From contig CAZEYA010000091.1 in NCBI GenBank assembly GCA_964516515.1, positions 1 to 15,122 on the forward strand: DNA of 15,122 nucleotides. Reading direction: 5' to 3'. Shown here in pieces: positions 1 to 6,589 of this stretch. Every line of letters begins with the position of its first letter. Within the stretch, counting starts at the first letter, position 1. The translations under genes were made by a program, and so were the position numbers. The stretch comes from JANNOG01 sp964516515 (GTDB taxonomy: Bacteria > Actinomycetota > Actinomycetes > Actinomycetales > JBBAYJ01). The notes below the pieces were generated by a model. The model was not told the origin of the DNA and did no database searches. It saw only the letters and a program-made list of their open reading frames with translations.

Positions 1-96
1 GTCTACCGGCACCCGCTCGACCCGGCTCTGCCCCCACCCGCCCGTCCCGACCACGGCGAGGACGAGCACGGGGATCGCCAGCACGCCCAGCCGCAC
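1..96 (-). CDS. Partial N-terminus of a membrane-anchored or exported protein (next gene of the alginate-like operon)
   Basis: The window edge cuts this gene and leaves only its first 32 codons. From the GTG at 96 the peptide begins MRLGVLAIPVLVLAVVGTGG, a basic residue followed by a long hydrophobic stretch, then a more polar segment ending VERVPVD. This looks like a signal anchor or signal peptide. An in-frame TTG at 126 would add MPELRAVNRR, giving the helix a strongly basic cytoplasmic flank. An in-frame TGA at 133-135 rules out starts further upstream. Neither candidate has a clear Shine-Dalgarno sequence. The GTG lies 22 nt after the epimerase stop on the same strand, so it is very probably cotranscribed. 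By position it could be a missing exopolysaccharide function (acetyltransferase, copolymerase or export factor), but the visible residues do not decide this. Confidence 0.6.
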   Translation of the reverse strand, partial: MRLGVLAIPVLVLAVVGTGGWGQSRVERVPVD

Positions 97-118
97 CCGG
101 CGATTGACGGCGCGCAGC

Positions 119-2035
119 TCAGGCAAGGCGGGTCAGCACCAGGCTCCGCGAGGCCGTGCTGGTGACCGGCAGGCTCCACCGCACCGTGCCCTGCGAGTCA
201 GCAGTGACGGTCGTCAGCGTGACGGCATCAACGACCACCGAGTACCGGCGCCCCGCGGTCATGCCGCCCGCGGTCCAGGCCAGTGGCGACCCTGGTTGCC
301 CGCCGGCCACGACGAATGTCGACTGGGTGGCGGACTGCGCTCCCGGAGTGATCGTGACTGTTCCTGCGGTCGGCCGAACACGGACAGCCAATGGCCTGAC
401 GGTCAGTGACGCCGCGCCCTGGGAGGCAGTGGACATCGACAGCCGGGCATTGGCGGGGTCGACCGTATTGGTGGCCGGCCCCCGGCTCGGCGCCATGAGC
501 CGGCCGGTGTCATTGACGATGTCGTACGTGCCCGCAGACCCCAGGCTGACCTTGACCGGTACGCCGAGGTTGCGCAGCGTTCCGGACGCCGGCCCCGTCG
601 TGTTGCGCAGCATCACATCGCGGCCTGGCAAGGTCGTCCCCTGCCAGTCGATGCCGGTCGAGGAGTCGATCCGCATCGGGCCCACAACCCCGGCGACAGT
701 GTTGCCAATGAAGCTCACCCGGTCGGCCTCGCGCAGTTTGATCAGGTCGCTGCCGCTGCCCGAGAAAGTGTTGTCGGTGAAGACCAGATCTGTGTTGCGG
801 CCGTTCAGATTGCCATAGACCGCCTGGTCGGAGCCAGCGAAGGTGAAGACGGCGTACTGTGACGAATCCGCCACCAGGTTGCCGACGAATTGATTGTCGC
901 GGCTGCCCACGGACACCCGGATCCCGTACTCGTTGCCGCGTATCTCGTTGTTGCGCACGGTGTTCCGCATGCTGTCGAAGACGGCGATGCCAGCACCGTT
1001 GATGTTGTCGTAGACCAGGTTGTTCTCGACGATGCTGTCCGTCACGCCCCGGTGGAGCATGATGCCGTGCACCTGATTGTCGGCGGGGTTGTCGTCGGCG
1101 GCCGCCACGTGCGGCGGGTTCCCGTTGTTGTTGCTGACATTCCTCGCGATGTAGAGGTTGTTGCATCGCTGGGAGCAGATGAAGCCGTGCGTGCCGTTGT
1201 TGTGGAAATGGTTGTCGGTGATCGTCAGGTTGTCGGAGTCGTCGTGCGGGTCCAGCCCGTACATGACGTTGTGGTCGTACTCGTTTCCGTCGAACAGCAT
1301 GCCTTCGGCGCCCCAGGTGTAGGTGCCGAAGTACAGGTGGTGGAAGCGGCTGTTCACCTGGCTGCCATAGACCGCCACCTTGTCGCACAGGTCGGGACGG
1401 GTGATCTCACAGCCCCGGGCCTTGTAGGACACGCCGTAGGATTCACCGCCGTACCATCCCAGGTAGCCGAAGTCGGAGTCCGTGATGTCCATCCGTGACT
1501 CCCGCGCGAGGCCGGTGGCCGGGTCGATGAAGGACAGCGCCCGGACGAACGCCCGCCCCCGTGACCCGGCGGGAGCGCCCGCCGCCAGCTCGGGATTGAT
1601 ATCGATTGATCCCGCGACGTCGTCCCACGAGGTCACCGCCACCGAGTCGAACACCAGGTTCCCGTAATTCGCTGTCACCTCAACGACGTCCACCCGGGTA
1701 CCCGTGGCGCGGGAACGCAATCGCAACGTCGCCACTTCGCCACCGGCTGAGGGCCCTTTGACCCGCAATGTGGCGCCGTTCTGTACCACCAGATTCGCGC
1801 CCAGGTCCCAGGTCCCGGCCGAGTCGGCAGCTGCCAGCGGTGCCGACGGACACAGCGCTGCCAGCTCTCGCAGGGTGACATCGCCCGACGTGAGGTACAG
1901 GGTGTTGGACGACGCCGCGTACCGAACCTGACCGGTACAGGACGCCGCCGATGCCGCACCCACCCCCCCGGCGAGGCCGCCCGCGACCCCGAGTGCGCAT
2001 ACGGCCACCACGACCGCGATTCGATGAACGGACAT
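119..2035 (-). CDS. Secreted right-handed beta-helix protein, putative mannuronan C5-epimerase (AlgG-like)
   Basis: Predicted exported enzyme that would convert beta-D-mannuronate to alpha-L-guluronate within a polymer. The 638-aa product starts at the ATG at 2035, chosen because AGGAG lies 8 nt upstream and a signal peptide follows directly; upstream in-frame starts would overlap the previous gene. Residues 1-30 form a Sec signal peptide with an AxA-type site (ASA, 28-30). Residues about 120-460 are a parallel beta-helix with repeated N-x-x turns (NNLVYDN, NNEIRGN). Within it is YGLDPHD (259-265), the catalytic signature of the AlgG and AlgE epimerases (Asp262, His264), with further histidines at 255 and 283 where that family carries functional ones. 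The last ~140 residues look like a Thr/Ser-rich beta-sandwich. It is fourth in the operon. A generic NosD/CASH-domain protein is the alternative, but DPHD beside an Alg8-like synthase and a PL7 lyase favours epimerase. Confidence 0.8.
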   Translation of the reverse strand: MSVHRIAVVVAVCALGVAGGLAGGVGAASAASCTGQVRYAASSNTLYLTSGDVTLRELAALCPSAPLAAADSAGTWDLGANLVVQNGATLRVKGPSAGGEVATLRLRSRATGTRVDVVEVTANYGNLVFDSVAVTSWDDVAGSIDINPELAAGAPAGSRGRAFVRALSFIDPATGLARESRMDITDSDFGYLGWYGGESYGVSYKARGCEITRPDLCDKVAVYGSQVNSRFHHLYFGTYTWGAEGMLFDGNEYDHNVMYGLDPHDDSDNLTITDNHFHNNGTHGFICSQRCNNLYIARNVSNNNGNPPHVAAADDNPADNQVHGIMLHRGVTDSIVENNLVYDNINGAGIAVFDSMRNTVRNNEIRGNEYGIRVSVGSRDNQFVGNLVADSSQYAVFTFAGSDQAVYGNLNGRNTDLVFTDNTFSGSGSDLIKLREADRVSFIGNTVAGVVGPMRIDSSTGIDWQGTTLPGRDVMLRNTTGPASGTLRNLGVPVKVSLGSAGTYDIVNDTGRLMAPSRGPATNTVDPANARLSMSTASQGAASLTVRPLAVRVRPTAGTVTITPGAQSATQSTFVVAGGQPGSPLAWTAGGMTAGRRYSVVVDAVTLTTVTADSQGTVRWSLPVTSTASRSLVLTRLA

Positions 2036-2043
2036 CTGATGTG

Positions 2044-2048
2044 CTCCT
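2044..2048 (-). promoter_or_regulatory. Ribosome binding site fixing the epimerase start
   Basis: AGGAG on the minus strand, 8 nt before the ATG at 2035. It lies in the 26-nt gap after the preceding gene and separates the true start from in-frame upstream ATG codons that would overlap that gene and lack a signal peptide. Confidence 0.8.
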
Positions 2049-2061
2049 GTTCGATTGGTAG

Positions 2062-4020
2062 TCACGCGCGATTTCCCACGTGCGCGGGCGGCGGTGACGG
2101 ACGGGGGTCGGTGTCGCGGAACTTGCGCAGCAATTCCAGTCCTATGGCCAGCGCGATGGCGGCCGCCACCGCCAGCCCGAGCCATCGCAATGGCAGCGGC
2201 GAAATATCGTTGTCTCCGATGAGTGTGACATCGCCGGTGCGAGCGAGCCGGGCACTGACGAGGCTGTCCGCGATTGTCACGCGCGCGCCGTCTCTCCCGG
2301 ATACCCCGATTTCGGCGGCCGCCAGCCGACTGCCCGTGATCGATATCTCGCTCCCCTGCCCGGCCCGGACAGCCTGATATTCGGCCGTTATCCCGACATC
2401 CGACAGAGTTGCCTGGCCGAGAACGTCGAGACCGAGGTCCGAGCCGTCCACCGTCGTCCCCTCGAGGGTCAGCGATGCGGCGCCGGAGATGACCGCCCGG
2501 GGACCGCCGGAGGTGAGTTCGGACGACGTCACGGTGACGCTCACCGTCCCTCGTGCCGCGTCAAGGGCGGCACCCGTGGCTCGCACCGATGTTCCCTCGA
2601 TCACGACCGCATCCGCCGAGCCACGCACGCGGACACCGACGGCGCCGCTCAGCGTGCTGTCACGCACGATCACGTCTGATCCCGAGGTGGACACCGCCGT
2701 CCCGGACGCCGCGCTGGCCGTCACGTGATCCAGCACGATGCTGCGCGCCTGGGCGGACACCCGGACGGCGTCGCCGGTGGCCTCGACCGTGGTGTCGCGC
2801 ACCGTGACGTCACTGCTCTGGGGCCCGATCTCGATTCCCCCGGCGCCGCCCACGAGGCTCGCGCCGGTGACCGTCACGGATCGACCTGAGATGTACAGGG
2901 CCTCTCGGCCACTGTCCGTCACCGAGAGCTTGGGCATCGCCACTCGGTTGCTGTCCTTGATCGACACCGCGGCGCCGATGGCAGCGACGCTGAGGAGCCG
3001 GACGTCCGAGGAGTTGCGCACGGCGACAGCGGTCTCGTCGTTGCGTGCCGTGACGTTGGTCACTGTCAGGCCCGCGACGTCGCGCATGTCGAGGCCGGTG
3101 CCACCGTTGCCTGCCGTGGACACCAGTGACACCGTGGCGTCGCGGACGTCCACCAGCTTGACGCCGTCGCCGCCGTTGCGGTTCGCGACCAGACCACCCG
3201 ACACGTCCAGAGTCTCGATCGGCCCGTCGATCCGGATGCCGTCGGCACCGCCACCGACCACGTTGACGCTGCTCAGGGACACCGATCGGCCGCCGCGCAC
3301 GACTAGACCGATGCCTACCGACCGCGTCACCCGCACATCGCGCAGCACAGCGCTGTCGACAGCGCTGAGTTGCACCGCATCACCACTGCGCTGCAGGGTC
3401 ACTCGTGTCAGCTTCGCCGTGGAGCCCTCGCCGACGCGCAGCGCCGGCGTCCCGGCACCGGTGCCACCCATGTCTTCCAGGCCGACGTCGGTGAGATCGA
3501 CGGTCGCGGCGTTGGTGAATTCGACAGCTGCCCGGTCGACCGAGGGAGGAGCAGCGGTGAAGTCCCCCCCGACAGCCTGCATGGTGATGCCCGACATCGA
3601 CAGCACCGCATTGGTGCCGCGGATCCCGGTGCTACCGGCAGCGAACTCCACCCGGCTCACCGTGGGTGCGGATGCGGTCACCACGGTTCCTGGTCGTTGC
3701 GCCAGGAGCGCCGAGAGCCGCACCACCCCCACGGCGGGAGAGGACACGAACGCCGGGTCGTCGACGAGCACCGGCAGCGCCGCGAGATCCACGGGGTTGG
3801 CCACGGCGATCGAGCGCAGCAGCGTGCCGTCGCGGACCACGTCGATGCGCTTGGGCCGCACCACCAGCACCTGACCCACCAGCAAGTCAGCCGGAACGTC
3901 GGCCACGGTGGGCCTTGCGGTCCGCACGCCGGTCACGGCGACCGACGTGGTCAGCCCGGTGACCAGGACGGCAGCCAGGGCCAGGGCACCCGCGAGTCGG
4001 GCCCACAGCCGCCGGCTCAC
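2062..4020 (-). CDS. Two-membrane-segment beta-helix repeat protein of the exopolysaccharide operon
   Basis: The 652-aa product has an N-terminal hydrophobic segment (about residues 9-30, after MSRR), a long exported region, and a second membrane helix (about 610-631) followed by a basic tail beginning RKFRD. From about residue 140 to 600 it consists of short repeats of the type 'hydrophobic-V-x-G/N-S/T-x-V', for example LTVTNVTARN and VTVRDTTVEA, typical of a right-handed parallel beta-helix. Unlike the next gene it has no DPHD motif, so an epimerase function is not supported. The GTG start at 4020 overlaps the synthase TGA by 4 nt, with AGGG 7 nt upstream, indicating translational coupling. 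A plausible inferred role is a membrane-tethered polymer-binding or guiding scaffold between the synthase and the epimerase. I do not recognise a named family. Confidence 0.75.
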   Translation of the reverse strand: MSRRLWARLAGALALAAVLVTGLTTSVAVTGVRTARPTVADVPADLLVGQVLVVRPKRIDVVRDGTLLRSIAVANPVDLAALPVLVDDPAFVSSPAVGVVRLSALLAQRPGTVVTASAPTVSRVEFAAGSTGIRGTNAVLSMSGITMQAVGGDFTAAPPSVDRAAVEFTNAATVDLTDVGLEDMGGTGAGTPALRVGEGSTAKLTRVTLQRSGDAVQLSAVDSAVLRDVRVTRSVGIGLVVRGGRSVSLSSVNVVGGGADGIRIDGPIETLDVSGGLVANRNGGDGVKLVDVRDATVSLVSTAGNGGTGLDMRDVAGLTVTNVTARNDETAVAVRNSSDVRLLSVAAIGAAVSIKDSNRVAMPKLSVTDSGREALYISGRSVTVTGASLVGGAGGIEIGPQSSDVTVRDTTVEATGDAVRVSAQARSIVLDHVTASAASGTAVSTSGSDVIVRDSTLSGAVGVRVRGSADAVVIEGTSVRATGAALDAARGTVSVTVTSSELTSGGPRAVISGAASLTLEGTTVDGSDLGLDVLGQATLSDVGITAEYQAVRAGQGSEISITGSRLAAAEIGVSGRDGARVTIADSLVSARLARTGDVTLIGDNDISPLPLRWLGLAVAAAIALAIGLELLRKFRDTDPRPSPPPAHVGNRA

Positions 4021-5294
4021 GACGACACCCTGCGATCGCTGTCGGCGCGGGTCAGGTCGATCCGCGCGCCGATGATCGAGGCGACGCCACTGGACATCGC
4101 GCCAGCCGCCTGGTCGGCGCCGGAGCCGACGCGCACCACCTCGTCACCCACGACCTCGACGTCCCGAGTCAGCCAACGCTGCCGTCGCACTGTCAGCAAC
4201 GCCCAGATCTTGATCAAGGCCATGACGAAGGACAGCCCGACGAACGGCATGATGAAGAAGAACGACGAGGGCCGGCGCCGCAGGTGAGGCAGCAGCTTCA
4301 CTGATCGGCTGACATACCACCATGCCGTCAGCAGCCCGACAAACAGCCAGTCCTGCCGCACGATCGCCAGGGTCATGTATATGGGCGACAGCAGTAGGGT
4401 GAAGCTGCTGATTCCCTTGTCGACCATGGTGAAGGCCAGGAACGGGTGTCGCCATGCCCACCGCTCGAGCACCGTTGCGCGGATATCCGACCGCCAGGTG
4501 TTGCGCGACCACCGGAGCCGCTGCTTGAAGAACGTCGAGGTCCGGTCCGGGAAGGTGGACCAGACCCTCGCACTCCGCTGCAATACCGTTCGGTAGCCGC
4601 GCTTGATGGTCAGGGACGTCAGGCGCTTGTCATCTCCCGACATGCATTGGACGCCCATGAAGTGCTCGGTCATGAATTCATCCGATATCGCGAGCAGGAT
4701 GTCGCGGCGATAGACGGCAGTCCGACCGCTCAGGCACGACAGTGTCCTACTGACAGCGCTCTGGGCGGCGTTCTCGTCGAAGTACCGGTAGTCCAGGTAC
4801 ATGTCGTTGACCCGCTGCAGGAAACCGTGCCCGTGGTAGACGTTCTGCCGTGTCGCCACACCCCCGACGACGGGGTCCACGAACGGCATCGCGACGATCC
4901 GGGCAACGTCTGGAGCCCAGATGGTATCGGAATCGACGAGGGCGACCAACGGCGTGGTCGCTGCTTCCCAGCCCCGGCGCAACGCGTCCCGCTTACCCGG
5001 GACATCTGTGATGATGACCGTTACGGGATACTGAGCCGCGATCTCCTGGCAGACGCCGTCCCCGACGTCGATGACGAGGATTATCTCAGCGACGTCGTTG
5101 TCCAACCAGGACTGGATGGCCTTCTCGAAGATCTCCGGATTCTCCTGGTACACGGGAACCACGATGGACAGCGGGCATTCGAAGTTGTTGACCACGGTCT
5201 TGTACATCGAGGCCGGCACCCGGCGCACCAGCCACGCCAGCCACCGGATGATGCCGAGGACGCCGATGGGCAGGTAATAGAGGTAGTCCGTCAT
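4017..5294 (-). CDS. Membrane GT2 processive polysaccharide synthase, Alg8-like
   Basis: Predicted inner-membrane glycosyltransferase that polymerises a nucleotide-activated sugar and extrudes the chain. The product is 425 aa from the ATG at 5294. Visible GT2 elements are VVPVYQE (45-51), the metal/nucleotide DSD (121-123), GDDKRLT (220-226) with the catalytic-base aspartates, and QRLRW (258-262), the Q-x-x-R-W motif of processive synthases. Asp-Asp-Lys at 221-223 matches a trio I recall being reported as essential in Pseudomonas Alg8. One hydrophobic segment lies near residues 5-24 and about three after residue 290. The start has no clear Shine-Dalgarno sequence but lies 13 nt after the dehydrogenase stop, so coupling is likely. 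Longer in-frame upstream starts would add an Arg/Ser-rich stretch that is a shadow of the dehydrogenase gene. Pseudomonas Alg8 is about 490 aa, so this is a shorter form. Hyaluronan or chitin-oligosaccharide synthases (HasA/NodC) share these motifs; the neighbours argue for alginate. Confidence 0.8.
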   Translation of the reverse strand: MTDYLYYLPIGVLGIIRWLAWLVRRVPASMYKTVVNNFECPLSIVVPVYQENPEIFEKAIQSWLDNDVAEIILVIDVGDGVCQEIAAQYPVTVIITDVPGKRDALRRGWEAATTPLVALVDSDTIWAPDVARIVAMPFVDPVVGGVATRQNVYHGHGFLQRVNDMYLDYRYFDENAAQSAVSRTLSCLSGRTAVYRRDILLAISDEFMTEHFMGVQCMSGDDKRLTSLTIKRGYRTVLQRSARVWSTFPDRTSTFFKQRLRWSRNTWRSDIRATVLERWAWRHPFLAFTMVDKGISSFTLLLSPIYMTLAIVRQDWLFVGLLTAWWYVSRSVKLLPHLRRRPSSFFFIMPFVGLSFVMALIKIWALLTVRRQRWLTRDVEVVGDEVVRVGSGADQAAGAMSSGVASIIGARIDLTRADSDRRVSS

Positions 5295-5307
5295 CGGGCG
5301 GCGGCAG

Positions 5308-6288
5308 TCAGCGAGCCGGGGCCGCCACGGGCTGCGCGGCCCCCGCCTCTGCCGTGGTGAGGTCGACGACGGTCGGGCCTGCGCCGGCACGGACCGGGGC
5401 GTGCTTCTCCGCCCACTCGAACTCCGACGCCACGACACTCCCGATGCGGTCATTGACCTCGACGACCGCCTCCAGCAGCGGCATCGGCACCTCGATCCGG
5501 CGAGCGAAGCCGAGGAAGCCCTGGGTGTCCTTGGGCAGGCAGACCCCGCCGTACGGTGCGCCACCCCTGATCCCGTAGTTGCGGTTGTACGACCCCTCAG
5601 CACTGTTGGCCACCGCCGACGCGACTTGGTCGTGATCGACGTCGAGGGCCTGGCAGACCATCCACATCTCGTTCCAGAAACTGATCTTCGCCGCGTTGTA
5701 AAGGTTGTGTGCGCACTTGATCATTTCGGCCGTCTCCGGGTTTTCGAAAACCCTCAGCTCCCCGCCGAACGGACGGAGAAGCTCACTCAACCGCTCCCCC
5801 ACTCGCTTGCTTCGGGCCCCGACGATCGTCATCCACGGCCAGCGGAAATCGTCGTCGGCACTGGCCGCGCGCAGGAATTCAGGGTTGGCGGCAACCGAGA
5901 ATCCGGCGCCCTCTTGCTTGCCTGATTCCGCTTGCAGTGCCGGCGTCACCATGGTGGTCGAGGTCCCCGGAGGTACTGTGGAACGGACCACCACCGTGTG
6001 AGGGTTGACCGCCGTCGCCAGCGCGCGGCCGACGTCACGAACGCCTCGCTCGAAAGCACGGAGGTCGTAGGAATGCCCGCTGTTCGGTGTCGGTAGGGTC
6101 AGGAAGATGTATGAAGGGTCCTCGGTATCCAGGTCCAGGAACCGTCGCGCGTCCTGGCCCTCGGCGGTCAATACCGCGAGCCGCGACTCAGCGATATCGA
6201 TGAACGTCACGTCGTGACCAGCGTTGGCGAAACCGCGGCCGGTGGCGGACCCCACGACGCCGCTGCCCACGATGAAGATTCTTGCCAT
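5308..6288 (-). CDS. UDP-glucose/GDP-mannose 6-dehydrogenase family protein, lacking the C-terminal domain
   Basis: Family members oxidise a nucleotide hexose to the uronate with two NAD+; in alginate synthesis AlgD makes GDP-mannuronate. The 326-aa product starts at the ATG at 6288, with AGGGA 9 nt upstream. It has the Rossmann motif GSGVVG (8-13), STVPPGT (103-109), NPEFLR (135-140), the central-domain Lys191 in EMIKCAHN, and the catalytic Cys250 in GGVCLPKD with Lys253 and Asp254, then the dimerisation helix. It stops where the third domain (about 110 residues, nucleotide-sugar binding) should begin, ending in an Ala/Pro-rich tail. The alternative reading frame after Cys250 does not restore that domain, so this does not look like a simple frameshift. 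It is first in the operon. UDP-glucose versus GDP-mannose cannot be decided by eye; the company of epimerase and PL7 lyase favours GDP-mannose. Activity without the third domain is uncertain. Confidence 0.8.
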   Translation of the reverse strand: MARIFIVGSGVVGSATGRGFANAGHDVTFIDIAESRLAVLTAEGQDARRFLDLDTEDPSYIFLTLPTPNSGHSYDLRAFERGVRDVGRALATAVNPHTVVVRSTVPPGTSTTMVTPALQAESGKQEGAGFSVAANPEFLRAASADDDFRWPWMTIVGARSKRVGERLSELLRPFGGELRVFENPETAEMIKCAHNLYNAAKISFWNEMWMVCQALDVDHDQVASAVANSAEGSYNRNYGIRGGAPYGGVCLPKDTQGFLGFARRIEVPMPLLEAVVEVNDRIGSVVASEFEWAEKHAPVRAGAGPTVVDLTTAEAGAAQPVAAPAR

Positions 6289-6310
6289 GGCGGAGTGTCC
6301 CTACTCGTCG

Positions 6311-6325
6311 GCCCCTTCTCGGGGC
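6311..6325 (-). promoter_or_regulatory. Hairpin in the leader of the alginate-like operon
   Basis: On the minus strand the leader contains GCCCC-GAGAA-GGGGC, a perfect 5-bp stem with a 5-nt loop. It ends 8 nt before the AGGGA ribosome binding site at 6298-6302 of the dehydrogenase. It could position or protect the mRNA 5' region. There is no U-run, so it is unlikely to be a terminator. Confidence 0.45.
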
Positions 6326-6373
6326 AATTGATGTCGGTCGGCTGGCGACAGCGTCGGCACCGGATCGCGGTCG

Positions 6374-6402
6374 ACGCTAAGTAGCGGCCCACGTGGTGTC
6401 AA
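6374..6402 (-). promoter_or_regulatory. Predicted housekeeping-type promoter of the alginate-like operon
   Basis: The minus strand carries TTGACA (6402-6397), a 17-nt spacer and TAGCGT (6379-6374), a perfect -35 box at ideal spacing from a TAnnnT -10 box. Transcription would start near 6367, giving a leader of about 78 nt before the dehydrogenase ATG at 6288. Confidence 0.65.
6389..6396. promoter_or_regulatory. Palindrome CCACGTGG inside the promoter spacer, candidate operator
   Basis: A perfect 8-bp palindrome lies directly downstream of the -35 box, within the 17-nt spacer of the predicted operon promoter. A protein bound here would block RNA polymerase. Eight base pairs can occur by chance in GC-rich DNA, so the position is the main argument. 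Confidence 0.4.
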
Positions 6403-6447
6403 GGCAGTTCGCCAAAAGGTGGAAGAGCTGTGGCCAATCGTGCACTC

Positions 6448-6463
6448 CTTTATCTGCATAAAG
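6448..6463. promoter_or_regulatory. AT-rich inverted repeat CTTTAT-N4-ATAAAG, candidate regulator site
   Basis: Perfect 6-bp arms separated by CTGC stand out in an otherwise GC-rich genome. The repeat lies about 45 bp upstream of the -35 box of the minus-strand operon and about 90 bp upstream of the proposed lyase -35, so one regulator bound here could act on both transcripts. Confidence 0.45.
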
Positions 6464-6551
6464 TATCTCCGAGTCGGACACGTCGGGCTTACCAGACTCC
6501 GCGCCCACATCTCGTATAGCCGCACAAGCCGCAGCACGCCGCTGTGAATAC

Positions 6552-6582
6552 TTGTCCGGGGACTGTTTCGACCAGGTATTGT
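6552..6582 (+). promoter_or_regulatory. Possible promoter of the PL7 lyase, implying a leaderless mRNA
   Basis: TTGTCC (6552-6557) and TATTGT (6577-6582, TAnnnT type) are separated by 19 nt, longer than ideal. A transcript starting 7-8 nt after the -10 box would begin at about 6590, which is the GTG start codon itself. The absence of a well-placed Shine-Dalgarno sequence agrees with a leaderless message. Confidence 0.4.
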
Positions 6583-6589
6583 CACGTCA

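Larger units (their letters stand above)
6289..6589. other. Shared divergent intergenic region between the operon and the lyase
   Basis: This 301-nt stretch contains no convincing gene. It is visibly richer in A/T than the flanking genes around 6405-6470 and 6545-6582. It holds the operon promoter with its spacer palindrome, the operon leader hairpin, the AT-rich inverted repeat and the proposed lyase promoter. An open frame that spans it on the minus strand (up to 7041) is a shadow of the lyase gene. Confidence 0.7.

Noticed and set aside
2738..3874. 378-codon plus-strand frame opposite the two-membrane-segment beta-helix gene
   Set aside because: Thr/Ser/Arg/Pro-rich with no signal or domain pattern. 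The minus strand has coherent repeats, membrane helices and start/stop coupling.
4017..5294. Reading the GT2 synthase as a hyaluronan synthase paired with a UDP-glucose dehydrogenase
   Set aside because: QxxRW and GDD motifs fit both groups, but a DPHD epimerase and a PL7 lyase in the same locus do not fit hyaluronan. Kept as an alternative, not the main call.
5295..5603. N-terminal extension of the synthase, including a possible hidden dehydrogenase C-terminal domain in another frame
   Set aside because: The extension is Arg/Ser-rich and antiparallel to no known domain. It does not resemble the missing third domain and overlaps the dehydrogenase coding sequence in another frame.
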